Source of the DNA: G020344215 sp039586575
Lineage (GTDB): Bacteria; Gemmatimonadota; Gemmatimonadetes; Palauibacterales; KS3-K002
Direction: 5' to 3'
Assembly: GCA_039586575.1 (NCBI GenBank)
Contig: JBDHKD010000015.1
Coordinates: 1 to 64,000 of the forward strand
Length of the DNA stretch: 64,000 bases
Of the stretch, positions 15,757-24,182 are shown piece after piece (within the stretch, counting starts at the first letter, position 1; each line of letters starts with the position of its first letter). The position numbers were made by a program, and so were the translations under genes. The notes beneath the pieces are model-generated. The model did no database searches, had not been told where the DNA came from, and worked only from the letters and a program-made list of their open reading frames with translations.

Positions 15757-18233
15757 CCGCGCCACGCTACGCACGGGTAACGGTCCCGCGACCGCTTTAC
15801 CAGTCGTTCCTGTACCGGATCCCCCAGAGCCTGGCAGGCGAGATCGGAGCGGGCAGCCGCGTCGTCGTCCCGTTCGGGCGAAGCCAGCTCACCGGGTGGG
15901 TTGACGAGCTGGTCGCCGAGCCGGGCGAGCTGCCCGCCGGAATCCGCGAGATCACGGATGCCCCCGACAGCGAGCCGGTATTCGACCGGGCGCTCCTGGA
16001 GCTCTGCCGCTGGGTCGCTCGCTACTACGTGGCCCCCTTCGGGCTGACATTGCGCGCCGCGCTACCCGCGCGGCTCACCGCAGAGTCTGCCGAACGCCTC
16101 GCCCGCTCTCCGGGCACGGTCGCCGAGCCGCTCACACAGAGCGAGCGAGCGCTCCTCGACTACGTCGAGGGCTGCAAGCGGCCGCCCAAGCTGAGCGGCG
16201 CCCGTAAGGCGCTGGGGCCGGGGCCCTGGGCGCGTACGGCACGCGCCCTGGCCGACAAAGGCCTGCTCGAGATCGCACGCGAGAGCCCCGCCGTCCAGCA
16301 GCGGCTTCGCACCCGCCAGGTCATCGGGCTGACCGGGGAGCTTGCCAGCCTGCAGGAGCGTGATCGGATCTTCAGTCGTACTGCGCGTCAGCGCGCGCTA
16401 TACGAGTACCTCGAGACGGTCGGCGGTCGTGCCGAGGTCGCCCACGTGGCCGACCAGCTGGGAATCAGCCGCTCGGTGGTGCAAGGTCTCGTTGACAAGG
16501 GTGTGGCGGAACTACACGCCGAGCAGATGCCCGAGGACCCGTTCGCCAATCTGCCCATCGATACGGCGACCCACATCCCGACGGACGCTCAAGCTCTGGC
16601 CATCCATCGTCTCAGCGAAGCGGCTCGCGGCGAACGGCCCGGCGTGTTCGTCCTTAAAGGCGTGACGGGCTCCGGGAAGACGCTGGTCTACATCGAGGTG
16701 CTCCGAGAGCTCGTGCAGCGGCGGGGGCGTGGCGCGATCCTGCTCGTCCCCGAGATATCGCTCACACCTCAGACGCTGAGCCGCTTTCGCGCCGCCTTCG
16801 GGGACGACGTAGCACTTCTTCACTCGGCGCTGAGTGACGGCGAGCGCTTCGCCGCCTGGCACGCCCTGCGCACCGGCGTCAAGCGCATCGTGATCGGCGC
16901 CCGCTCGGCCGTCTTCGCCCCCTGCCGCGATCTGGGTGCCATCATCATCGATGAAGAGCAGGAGGATTCCTACAAGCAGGCTGATCCCGCTCCCCGCTAC
17001 CACGCCCGCGAGGTCGCCGTGATGCGAGCCCACCGTGCCGGGGCCCTCTGCGTGCTGGGCTCCGCGACGCCCTCGCTGGAGAGCTGGTCCAACGTCAAGG
17101 CCCGCAAGTGGGAGCTGATCGAGCTGCCCGAGCGGATTGGTGCGCGCCCCCTACCCCAAGTTCAAATCGTCGATCTCCGGGAAGAGCGCAAGTCGCGCGC
17201 CGGCACGGACGGTAAACCGGTGTCCGGCCCCCTCGTGCTCTCGGCCAGCTTGGAGAACGCGCTGGCCGACCGGCTGCGCCGCGGCGAGCAGGTCATCCTG
17301 CTCTTGAACCGCCGCGGTTACACCAACTTCACGCAGTGCCGCGACTGCGGCGCCGTCCGCAACTGCCCGGCCTGCAACGTGTCGCTGACCCAGCACCGGC
17401 GGCCGCCGCGCTTGGTCTGCCATCACTGCAACCACCAGGAGGCCGTCCCGGAGGCCTGCACGGAATGTGGCTCCACGAACCTCAGCCACCGCGGTGTCGG
17501 GACGGAGCAAGTCGAGCGGATCCTGGGTGAGACCTTCGCCGCCGCTCGGATCGCGCGGATGGACGTCGATACGACGAGCGCCAAGTGGTCCCACCACGAG
17601 ATCCTCGGGCGCGTGGAGCGTCGTGAGGTGGACGTCCTGCTGGGCACGCAGATGATCGCCAAAGGTCTCGATTTCCCCAACGTGACCCTGGTGGGCGTAA
17701 TCAACGCCGACGTCGGACTCAACATCCCCGATTTCCGCGCCAGCGAACGCACCTTTCAGCTACTGACCCAGGTGGCCGGACGCGCGGGGCGCGGCCCGGC
17801 CGGCGGCGACGTCATCGTCCAGACCTCACTGCCCGGCCACTACGCCGTCAGCTATGCCATTCAACACGACTACGTAGGCTTCGCCGAGCGCGAGCTGGCG
17901 GAGCGGGCCGGCCCTGTATACCCGCCTCATACCCGGCTGGCCAACCTGGTCATCTCCGGTGGAAACGAGACCCGCGTTCAGGAAACGGCGGAGGCGGCGC
18001 TGGATTGGCTGAACGGCCTGCTCGCAGCACGCGCCATCACGGACGTCGACCTGCTGGGCCCGGCGCCCTGCCCCATCGACCGGATCCGGCGCCGCTGGCG
18101 CTGGCACTTGCTCTTGAAGTCACCCGACACGGCGGCGCTGGGGCGCGTGCTCAGCTACTTCGCCGCCCGCTTCGACCGGCCGGCCGGTGACCTGCGGCTG
18201 GAAATCGACCGCGACCCCACGAACTTGCTTTGA
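15753..18233 (+). CDS. priA: Primosomal protein N' (replication restart helicase PriA)
   Basis: 826-aa superfamily 2 helicase that reloads the replisome at stalled forks. N-terminal 3'-DNA-binding domain (RVTVPRPLYQSFLYRIP), Walker A GVTGSGKTLVYIE, Walker B region IIIDEEQEDSYKQ, motif LGSATPSLESW and zinc-binding cysteines in four pairs (CRDC, CPAC, CHHC, CTEC) about residues 530-575. The C-terminal motifs GTQMIAKGLDFPNV and GRAGRG are conserved. The Walker B is DEEQ where most PriA proteins have DEEH. GTG start overlapping the upstream stop. Confidence 0.95.
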   Translation: MTAPRYARVTVPRPLYQSFLYRIPQSLAGEIGAGSRVVVPFGRSQLTGWVDELVAEPGELPAGIREITDAPDSEPVFDRALLELCRWVARYYVAPFGLTLRAALPARLTAESAERLARSPGTVAEPLTQSERALLDYVEGCKRPPKLSGARKALGPGPWARTARALADKGLLEIARESPAVQQRLRTRQVIGLTGELASLQERDRIFSRTARQRALYEYLETVGGRAEVAHVADQLGISRSVVQGLVDKGVAELHAEQMPEDPFANLPIDTATHIPTDAQALAIHRLSEAARGERPGVFVLKGVTGSGKTLVYIEVLRELVQRRGRGAILLVPEISLTPQTLSRFRAAFGDDVALLHSALSDGERFAAWHALRTGVKRIVIGARSAVFAPCRDLGAIIIDEEQEDSYKQADPAPRYHAREVAVMRAHRAGALCVLGSATPSLESWSNVKARKWELIELPERIGARPLPQVQIVDLREERKSRAGTDGKPVSGPLVLSASLENALADRLRRGEQVILLLNRRGYTNFTQCRDCGAVRNCPACNVSLTQHRRPPRLVCHHCNHQEAVPEACTECGSTNLSHRGVGTEQVERILGETFAAARIARMDVDTTSAKWSHHEILGRVERREVDVLLGTQMIAKGLDFPNVTLVGVINADVGLNIPDFRASERTFQLLTQVAGRAGRGPAGGDVIVQTSLPGHYAVSYAIQHDYVGFAERELAERAGPVYPPHTRLANLVISGGNETRVQETAEAALDWLNGLLAARAITDVDLLGPAPCPIDRIRRRWRWHLLLKSPDTAALGRVLSYFAARFDRPAGDLRLEIDRDPTNLL

Positions 18234-18436
18234 TACGCCCCCACGCTACATTAGGAACGGATCCCCATTGACGCGCCGGCGGCGCATCATCCCGCCGCCT
18301 CCCGCCCGCGTCCTTGATAATCCGTTACCGGATGGACACTTAGCGGTACGCTTCTGCGCACCGTCGTTCGGGGTTGCTGCCCGCTGCCGTCCCCCCTTCG
18401 ACGGTGCCGGCACGATTGCAGCAGGGCTAGGAGCAC

Positions 18437-18808
18437 ATGGCAGGGAATCGACGCGGCTTCACCCTCATAGAGCTCCTCATCGTTGTCCTGATCATCGGCC
18501 TGCTGGCGGTGATCGCGCTGCCCAAGTTCGGTAGGGCGCGCGAGCGGGCCTACGACGCCGCCGCTCTCGCGGACCTGCGCAATCTCACCACGATGTGCGA
18601 GTCCTACTTCGCCGACCATCAGGAATATCCCGACGACATCGACGTGCTGCCCGACGCCCAACTCAGCGACGGGGTCGTGGTCACCCGGTTCAACCGTGAG
18701 ACGACCGATGGCTACACGGTGGTCCACATCCACCTTCACCACGAGAATTCCAGCCACTACTTCCACGTCGAATACCCCGCCGACGTAATCGAGAAGCGCG
18801 ACAGGTAG
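18437..18808 (+). CDS. Type IV pilin-like / pseudopilin protein
   Basis: 123 aa with a canonical class III prepilin leader: MAGNRRG then FTLIELLIVVLIIGLLAVIAL, with cleavage expected before the Phe and Glu at +5. The mature globular part is short (about 90 aa), rich in His (HIHLHHENSSHYFH) and contains one Cys. It stands alone, with no pilus assembly genes nearby, so it is a minor pilin or type II secretion pseudopilin that would use a system encoded elsewhere. A hairpin follows the stop. Confidence 0.88.
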   Translation: MAGNRRGFTLIELLIVVLIIGLLAVIALPKFGRARERAYDAAALADLRNLTTMCESYFADHQEYPDDIDVLPDAQLSDGVVVTRFNRETTDGYTVVHIHLHHENSSHYFHVEYPADVIEKRDR

Positions 18809-18818
18809 GCCCGGCGCA

Positions 18819-18838
18819 AGGCACCTTTTTCGGTGCCT
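18819..18838 (+). terminator. Hairpin after the pilin-like gene
   Basis: Arms AGGCACC (18819-18825) and GGTGCCT (18832-18838) with a T-rich loop TTTTTC, starting 10 bp after the pilin stop. No T tract follows, so it is a weak intrinsic terminator candidate. Confidence 0.5.
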
Positions 18839-18988
18839 GGTGTCTAACATCAGGCGGGCATCGCCAAACCCCTGTGCCCTCTGGGCTTGGCCCTGCCCGG
18901 GGACGCCCCTGCCGAGTCTTGACAAACGCGCCCTGCCCGCCAAAGAATCACGGACTCCCAAGTGCGCCCCAGAAGGTGATTCGACGAT

Positions 18989-19546
18989 ATGGGATGCCTG
19001 ACGCTGAACGCGTCCTACGAACCGCTCACGATCGTACCGCTCCGGCGGGCGCTACGACTGGTCATCGACCGCAAGGCGGAGGCCCTCGAGGTCGACGAGT
19101 CGCGCGCCTTCCGCTCGGAGAGCCTCACCTTCCCCGCCCCGGTCGTCATTCGCCTGATCCGGTTCGTCCAGGTGCCGCGGCGCTTCCGCCGCCACGTGAC
19201 CAACACCTTCCTGTTCGCCCGCGACAGCTATACCTGCCAATACTGCGGGCGGCACCGCCGCACGCTCGGGCACCGCGAGTTCTTGACCCGGGACCACTTG
19301 TTGCCGCTGTGTCGAGGTGGTGAGAATACCTGGGACAACGTGCTCACAGCCTGCACCCGCTGTAATCACAAGAAGGGGAACCGGACGCCCCAGGAAGCCC
19401 ACATGCGGCCGCTCCGCCTGGCGGCGGAACCGAACCACGTCGAGCTGGTCTGGGCCGTCCGCAGGGTCACGCCCATCCAGGCGAAGTACATCGAGATGTT
19501 CTACGGCGCCGACGCGGTCAGGGCACTACGCGGCGAGTACAACTGA
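18989..19546 (+). CDS. HNH endonuclease
   Basis: 185 aa. Starts MGCLTLNASYEPL, the typical opening of stand-alone bacterial HNH proteins of this type. The HNH core is at residues about 85-140: zinc-binding CQYC and CTRC pairs, the catalytic DH in LTRDHLLPLCRGG, the central Asn in ENTWDNV and the final NHKKGNRTP. It probably cuts DNA; a role in repair or defence is possible but nothing nearby decides it. GAAGGTGA upstream serves as a Shine-Dalgarno. Confidence 0.9.
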   Translation: MGCLTLNASYEPLTIVPLRRALRLVIDRKAEALEVDESRAFRSESLTFPAPVVIRLIRFVQVPRRFRRHVTNTFLFARDSYTCQYCGRHRRTLGHREFLTRDHLLPLCRGGENTWDNVLTACTRCNHKKGNRTPQEAHMRPLRLAAEPNHVELVWAVRRVTPIQAKYIEMFYGADAVRALRGEYN

Positions 19547-19567
19547 GCTGGGTTAGCCTCTGACGTG

Positions 19568-20101
19568 TCAGCCTCCCCGCCGACGGCGCCGTTCCTGCGC
19601 CAGGCGCAAACGAGCCTTCCTCCTCTCCACCGCATCGCGATACCGGCGGTACTGGACCTCGTCCTCCAGGACCAGCTGCGGGACAGCCTGCGGTTTGCCT
19701 GCCTCGTCGACGGCGACCATGGTCACATAACAGGAGTTCGTATGTCGCGGCGCGCCGCCCGTCACCGATTCGGCGACGACTCGCACCCCGACCTCCATCG
19801 ACGTTCGGCCGACATAGTTCACCGAGGCCTGCAAGGTGACGATCTCTCCGATTTCGATCGGCGAGCGGAAATCGACCTGATCGAAGGACGCGGTCACGGT
19901 AGGACAGTCGGCATGACGGGTCGCGCACACGTAGGCGATCTTGTCCACCAGCGCCAGGATGACGCCACCGAACACGCTGCCACGCAAGTTGCCATCCTGT
20001 GGCGCTGCGAGGTGGGTCATCGTCTGCTGCGAGCGACCCACCGGTCGAGCCTCGCCGCCCGCTGACTCGCCGACGGTCATGGGCAGCCGAACGTCGTCCA
20101 T
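19568..20101 (-). CDS. Acyl-CoA thioesterase, hotdog fold
   Basis: 177-aa single-hotdog thioesterase of the YciA/acyl-CoA hydrolase type. Motif NLRGSVFGGVILALVDKIAY is the hotdog helix with the catalytic Asp, followed by ASFDQVDFRSPIEIGEIV and VNYVGRTSMEVGVRVVAE. Hydrolyses acyl-CoA to free acid and CoA. The C-terminus is a long, highly basic helix (RRKARLRLAQERRRRRGG) that is unusual for the family. It is divergent from the radical SAM gene; a possible promoter on this strand is TTGGAA (20150-20145) and GATACT (20126-20121), spacer 18. Confidence 0.88.
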   Translation of the reverse strand: MDDVRLPMTVGESAGGEARPVGRSQQTMTHLAAPQDGNLRGSVFGGVILALVDKIAYVCATRHADCPTVTASFDQVDFRSPIEIGEIVTLQASVNYVGRTSMEVGVRVVAESVTGGAPRHTNSCYVTMVAVDEAGKPQAVPQLVLEDEVQYRRYRDAVERRKARLRLAQERRRRRGG

Positions 20102-20187
20102 GGTAATTTCCTGTATTGTAAGTATCTTGTCGTCTTTGGCCCGGTTCCAACGACCGGCTGTATACTGACGATCCCGACTACTGAAGA

Positions 20188-21288
20188 ATGGGCTTACAAG
20201 CAGAACTCGTCCAGAAGACCCGCTACCCCGGATATGTCTTCAAGCAGGCGCCGCGCAACGTCTACTGGGAGATGACGATCGCCTGCGATCTCGATTGTGT
20301 CCACTGCCGGGCATCGGCGATCCCGCACCGCGACCCGCTCGAGCTGACGACCGAGGAGGGTCAGGCGATGATGCGGGACATCAAGCAGCTCGGTAGCATG
20401 ATCATCCTGACCGGCGGCGACCCGATGAAGCGGCCCGATCTGTTCGACCTGATCGCCTACGGACGCGAGATAGGTTTGCCAGTCAGCATCACGCCGAGCA
20501 CGACGCCGACCCTGACCTATGATGTCGTCCGCAGATTCAAGGAGCTGGGCATCTCCGCCATGGGAACCAGCCTGGACGGCCCGAATGCCGAGGTTCACGA
20601 CAGTTTCCGTCGTGTCGAGGGGACGTTCGCCAACTCGATGAACGCCCTGAGCTGGGCACGGGAGTTCGGGATCCCGGTCCAAATCAACACGACGGTGACC
20701 AGTCAGACCCTGCCACACCTCGACGAGATGTATCGGCTGTTGAGCGCGGACTGCGCACCGCCGGTCCGACGCTGGAGTCTGTTCCTGCTGGTGCCGGTCG
20801 GCCGCGGCCAAGAGTTGGGGATCCCTTCGGCCACCGACATCGAGGAGCTCTGCGCCTGGGTGTACGGGATCGCCGGCGACGCACCGTTTCACGTGGGCAC
20901 TGTCGAGGCCCCGCACTACCGCAGGTATTGGCTGCAGCGGAAGCTTGATGAGGGGATGCCGCTCGAGCAGGTCGGCAAGATGGCCATGCGTATGGGCTTC
21001 GGTGTGCGGGATGGGAACGGCGTCATCTTCGTATCCCACAAAGGCGAGGTCTACCCCGCAGGGTTCCTACCCTACCCGCTCCTGGGGAATGTGCGGGATG
21101 AGCCGCTCTCATCCATCTACCAGCACTCGCCACAGCTGGCAGCGCTACGCGACATGGACCAGCTGAAAGGGAAATGTGGTCGCTGCGAGTTCCGCTGGAT
21201 GTGCGGCGGCTCTCGGGCCCGCGCCTACGGCATGACCGGAGACCTCATGGAGTCGGACCCGTTCTGCGCCTACGAGCCGGAGAGCTGA
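20188..21288 (+). CDS. Radical SAM/SPASM protein, TIGR04053-like
   Basis: 366-aa radical SAM enzyme. The 4Fe-4S site is CDLDCVHCRA (CxxxCxxC, about residue 32), followed by LTGGDPMKRPDLF and the TSLDGPNAEVHD strand; the SPASM-type C-terminal cluster site is CGRCEFRWMCGG plus a final Cys in SDPFCAY. The pattern, including VSHKGEVYPAGFLP, fits the TIGR04053 family, related to heme-modifying enzymes (AhbC/AhbD/NirJ) but of unsettled function. No RiPP precursor is adjacent. TATACT at 20161-20166 is a possible -10 box. Confidence 0.88.
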   Translation: MGLQAELVQKTRYPGYVFKQAPRNVYWEMTIACDLDCVHCRASAIPHRDPLELTTEEGQAMMRDIKQLGSMIILTGGDPMKRPDLFDLIAYGREIGLPVSITPSTTPTLTYDVVRRFKELGISAMGTSLDGPNAEVHDSFRRVEGTFANSMNALSWAREFGIPVQINTTVTSQTLPHLDEMYRLLSADCAPPVRRWSLFLLVPVGRGQELGIPSATDIEELCAWVYGIAGDAPFHVGTVEAPHYRRYWLQRKLDEGMPLEQVGKMAMRMGFGVRDGNGVIFVSHKGEVYPAGFLPYPLLGNVRDEPLSSIYQHSPQLAALRDMDQLKGKCGRCEFRWMCGGSRARAYGMTGDLMESDPFCAYEPES

Positions 21289-21364
21289 AGTTCGAGAAAA
21301 GCTTCCCAACGCCGTATATTTACTCTGTCCTGGCATCATAGCACCCTGGCAGTAGCAGAGTCCC

Positions 21365-21694
21365 ATGGGAATCGGCAACATCGGCTGGACGGAATTTCTC
21401 GTCATCCTGGCACTCGCGCTGGTCTTCTTCGGGCCGCATCGCCTACCAGGCATCGCCCAAGCGATCGGCAAGAGCCTCAGAGAGTTCCAGAAGGCACTCA
21501 ACGAGGTCAAGTCGGAAATCGCACAGGCCGGCCGCGACGCGGATACCGGCCCCGAGCTCAAGCGCATCATCCCGCGGCCCGCCGAGCTCGTCATGACCGA
21601 GACCCCCAGCGCGGAACCCGAGGCCACCAAGGAGGCCGAGGCCGCGACGGATACGGGGCCCGATCCAAAGCAGGCCGAGCATGGAGACACTTGA
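21365..21694 (+). CDS. Twin-arginine translocase subunit TatA/TatB
   Basis: 109 aa. N-terminal transmembrane helix (GWTEFLVILALALVFFG) followed by the conserved hinge FGPHRLPGIAQAIGKSLREF and an amphipathic helix, then a charged, disordered tail. FGP-hinge and Glu at the N-terminus are typical of TatA/TatB; the longer charged tail leans to TatB. It would work with a TatC encoded elsewhere to export folded proteins such as the Tat-leader peptide at 33.9-34.1 kb. It overlaps the next gene by 14 bp. Confidence 0.9.
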   Translation: MGIGNIGWTEFLVILALALVFFGPHRLPGIAQAIGKSLREFQKALNEVKSEIAQAGRDADTGPELKRIIPRPAELVMTETPSAEPEATKEAEAATDTGPDPKQAEHGDT

Positions 21695-22082
21695 GATTCG
21701 GACTTCGCGGCGCGAACAGCTCGTCGACATCACCGCGTCCGTCCGCGAGGCGGTGCGCCGGCTTGCGGTCAGCGACGGGGTCGCTCATCTCTGGTCGTTC
21801 CACACGACCTGCGGATTAACTGTGAACGAAGGGGCCGACCCGGATGTGGCGCGTGATATCGCCTGGAAGCTCGGCGACCTCGTACCACGAGGCGAGCCGG
21901 CCTACCGGCACACCGAAGGAAACTCCGACTCCCACCTGAAGACGAGCCTCATCGGCCCCGGGGCAACCCTGCTGGTGGCGAACGGCGACATCGTTCTCGG
22001 GACCTGGCAGTCCGTCTTCCTGGCCGAGTTCGACGGCCCCAGAACCAGGAAGGTGGGCGTGCAGGTTATCGCGGCGGCCTAG
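21681..22082 (+). CDS. YjbQ family protein (UPF0047)
   Basis: 133 aa, normal family length. Conserved elements: LWSFHTTCGLTVNEGADPDV, HTEGNSDSHLKTSLIGP and GTWQSVFLAEFDGPRTRKV. Members have a reported thiamine-phosphate synthase side activity, and the conserved Cys/His/Glu cluster is probably a metal or substrate site; the physiological role is unsettled. The ATG lies inside the tatA/B reading frame, so they are coupled. Its TAG stop is one half of a CTAG palindrome that also makes the stop of the convergent gene. Confidence 0.88.
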   Translation: METLEIRTSRREQLVDITASVREAVRRLAVSDGVAHLWSFHTTCGLTVNEGADPDVARDIAWKLGDLVPRGEPAYRHTEGNSDSHLKTSLIGPGATLLVANGDIVLGTWQSVFLAEFDGPRTRKVGVQVIAAA

Positions 22083-22732
22083 CGGCCCGACGCTTTGCCA
22101 GCTTCCTCTGCCGCCATGAGCTCATCCGCCACACGGCGCAGCTGCTCGTAGCCCCTATCCCCGAGCACCTGCCTGAATTCGAACTCCCAGGCATCGACCG
22201 CTGGCCGCGTCCCGTCCGAAGCCAGCGTGCAACAGGGCCGCACCCCATCGCACAGATCGTCGAACTCGAGCGAATTGTACCACGTCGTCAGCGGGAACAG
22301 GTAACAGTAGAACGGCTTCAGCCGCTCACCCCGCGGCAGCTCGAGCTCCGCCTCCAGCTTCTGCAGCACACACAGACCATCGGCATTCAGAAACGCGCAC
22401 TTGTCTCCATAGACCGCCGTGCCCACACAAAGGCCGCCCGGATAGTCAGGGTCCTCCTCGAACCCGTCCTCGAACCAGAGGTCGGTGTCACTGGGCTGCG
22501 TTTCATCCATGACCTCCCGTATGCGGTCCGCATGCTCGAGGATCCGGTCGCGTTCCGGCAACGAAGCGTAGACCCCGTGCAGGCAACAGTGGCCACCGCA
22601 TTCTTCCGCCACATTCAGCGGCCCCCCGCCTTCTATACGCGCCGTGACCAGTCGACGCTCCACCCGCCAGTCACCGATCTGGACGGTCTCCTCCTTACCG
22701 TTCGTCTTGCCCTTCCTACCGCTGAACGTCAT
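22079..22732 (-). CDS. Cysteine-rich protein, YkgJ/DUF3109-like
   Basis: 217 aa, ATG at 22732 chosen because AGAAGAGG sits just upstream. At least nine cysteines are in conserved-looking places: ECGGHCCLHG, GGLCVG, DKCAFLNADGLCVLQ, KPFYCYLFPL, DLCDG and RPCCTL. This arrangement of CxxxCC, a CAFL..GLC pair and KPxxCxLFP is that of YkgJ/DUF3109-type proteins, thought to hold a zinc or iron-sulfur site. Function unknown. It converges on yjbQ and shares the CTAG stop tetranucleotide with it. Confidence 0.72.
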   Translation of the reverse strand: MTFSGRKGKTNGKEETVQIGDWRVERRLVTARIEGGGPLNVAEECGGHCCLHGVYASLPERDRILEHADRIREVMDETQPSDTDLWFEDGFEEDPDYPGGLCVGTAVYGDKCAFLNADGLCVLQKLEAELELPRGERLKPFYCYLFPLTTWYNSLEFDDLCDGVRPCCTLASDGTRPAVDAWEFEFRQVLGDRGYEQLRRVADELMAAEEAGKASGR

Positions 22733-23041
22733 CCTCTTCTCCCTTGGCGAACATCGACCCACACCGATGCCTGGGCACGGACCGCCTCGACGTGCCACTC
22801 CTCCTTGAACAGCAGACTCCCTTTCTCCAAGCTGACGGGCTGAATGATACCCCAGCTCAGCGGATCCTGAAAGAGGACGGCGGCAGCCGGACAGGTGGCG
22901 CTCAGCCAGCGCACGCCAGAGCGGAATCGGCGACGGCCGCGGCCGTCACGGACCGTGGACACACTGTCCATAGCCTTGTCGTTTATATAGTTACGTGTAT
23001 TGGAGGGACTGGCCCCGCCAGCACCACGCCCCGGCTACCGC
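22733..23041. other. 309-bp intergenic region with a palindromic site
   Basis: No credible gene. It includes the upstream region of the leftward Cys-rich gene and a palindrome TGGAC-ACACT-GTCCA at 22956-22970. An AT-rich patch (TTTATATAGTTACG, about 22980-22993) follows. A closely similar palindrome plus AT-rich patch lies upstream of the epimerase gene at 62367-62383. Confidence 0.5.
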
Positions 23042-23404
23042 TCACCTACGCAGCGGTGCCTCCACCATCGTTTTCCAGAGTCCCAGTAGGTAAGGATCGT
23101 AGTCTTCGGGGTGCTCGATGTAGGCTTCGGCCCAGACGGGGAAATCGGGTAGGGCCAAATCGCCCATGAGTTTTTCAACGAGCAGATCGGCAATCGCCTG
23201 GAAGCCCAGCGCGCCCTGGGATACGCCCGCCTTCTCTTCAGCCGCTCTGGCGAGCTCGAAGACCCGCTCCTCCTCCAGCTCCATGAACACATCACACAGC
23301 CGGGCGGAGCAGTAGTCCAGATACTTGGCCCTGAGGACGTCCTCGGACTCAGCAACTGGCTTGCGGGGCTTTTGCGGCTCGCCCTTTCCCGTTCGCCGCA
23401 CCAT
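23042..23404 (-). CDS. Hypothetical protein (120 aa)
   Basis: ATG at 23404 chosen for the strong GGAGGGGAGG immediately upstream. Basic N-terminus (VRRTGKGEPQKPRKP), then a helical, acidic body (ARLCDVFMELEEERVFELARAAEE) and a Pro/Trp-containing tail (DFPVWAEAYIEHPEDYDPY). No recognised domain or membrane segment. It is monocistronic as far as can be seen. Confidence 0.62.
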   Translation of the reverse strand: MVRRTGKGEPQKPRKPVAESEDVLRAKYLDYCSARLCDVFMELEEERVFELARAAEEKAGVSQGALGFQAIADLLVEKLMGDLALPDFPVWAEAYIEHPEDYDPYLLGLWKTMVEAPLRR

Positions 23405-23563
23405 ACCGCCTCCCCTCCTCAACAAGGGCAGCCACGTCGCACACTAGGCAACGGCCACCTGGCCCCATGCTAAACCGCAGTGGTGTGCCGGTCAAGGATC
23501 GCAGGCTTGTGGCGGGAACAAGCTTCGCGACGGGCCCTCGGCAGGGGGGGGAGGGCCGGCCGT

Positions 23564-23788
23564 CTACGTCAGCTCGAGCGAAGCCTCGACCGAGGGTTCG
23601 AAGGGCGACGCAGACGGCCGGTGCAGGGCGGCCACGCCCTGCAGACGAGCAAATACAGCTCGCCGGACTAACCCATAAGCAAGCACTCTCTCGATGAATT
23701 CGGGGTCGTTCTGTTGAACACGCTCGACCTCGTCGGCCAGCTCGACTGGCAAGTTCACAACGAGGTTGACTGAACGTGACTCGGACAT
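23564..23788 (-). CDS. Small hypothetical protein (74 aa), possibly ribbon-helix-helix-like
   Basis: Starts MSESRSVNLVVNLPVELADEV. A short N-terminal strand (SVNLVVNLP) followed by two helices is the layout of ribbon-helix-helix DNA-binding proteins such as antitoxins, but no toxin gene is adjacent and the match is by eye only. Start at 23788 rather than 23845 because GAAGGA precedes it. The C-terminal 25 residues are low complexity. Confidence 0.45.
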   Translation of the reverse strand: MSESRSVNLVVNLPVELADEVERVQQNDPEFIERVLAYGLVRRAVFARLQGVAALHRPSASPFEPSVEASLELT

Positions 23789-24182
23789 TCGGTCAAGTCC
23801 TTCAGGTTCGGGACGCAAGAACACCACGCCGCGTAGCGGCTGCAATAATTACGGATTTATCGGATAGGGCTGCCCTGCGAAGAATCCCCGGAAAAGATCC
23901 GTAGAGCAGCGGCACTAACTTCGAAGCGCGCCCATTATACAAGCGGCGCCAAGCGCGCGCAAGCCCGACCGGCATCGAACAGGTGTTCGGTGTCGGCCCG
24001 CCATCTGTATTAAAATCAAGAGGTTACAGAGATGGGGTCGGCGAGCATCGGCCGCGGATTTTGCACAAACTTCTGAATTCAGTTTTCCAACGATTCATGC
24101 ACGCAAATGCTTAATACACGTCAGATGCGCGTTGCGAAGTAGCGCGATTTCGCCACAAATTTGCGTTGTCTGGCAAATTCTT
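23789..24182. other. 394-bp AT-richer non-coding stretch
   Basis: No convincing gene. Base composition drops compared with the rest of the window (for example TGCAATAATTACGGATTTAT near 23840 and the region 24000-24180 with several A/T runs). It lies between the small leftward gene and the end of ligD. It could hold a small RNA or a remnant; no tRNA-like or riboswitch-like fold was recognised. Confidence 0.45.

Noticed and set aside
23435..23563. Small RNA or tRNA in the gap
   Set aside because: No conserved fold recognised; only G/C runs.
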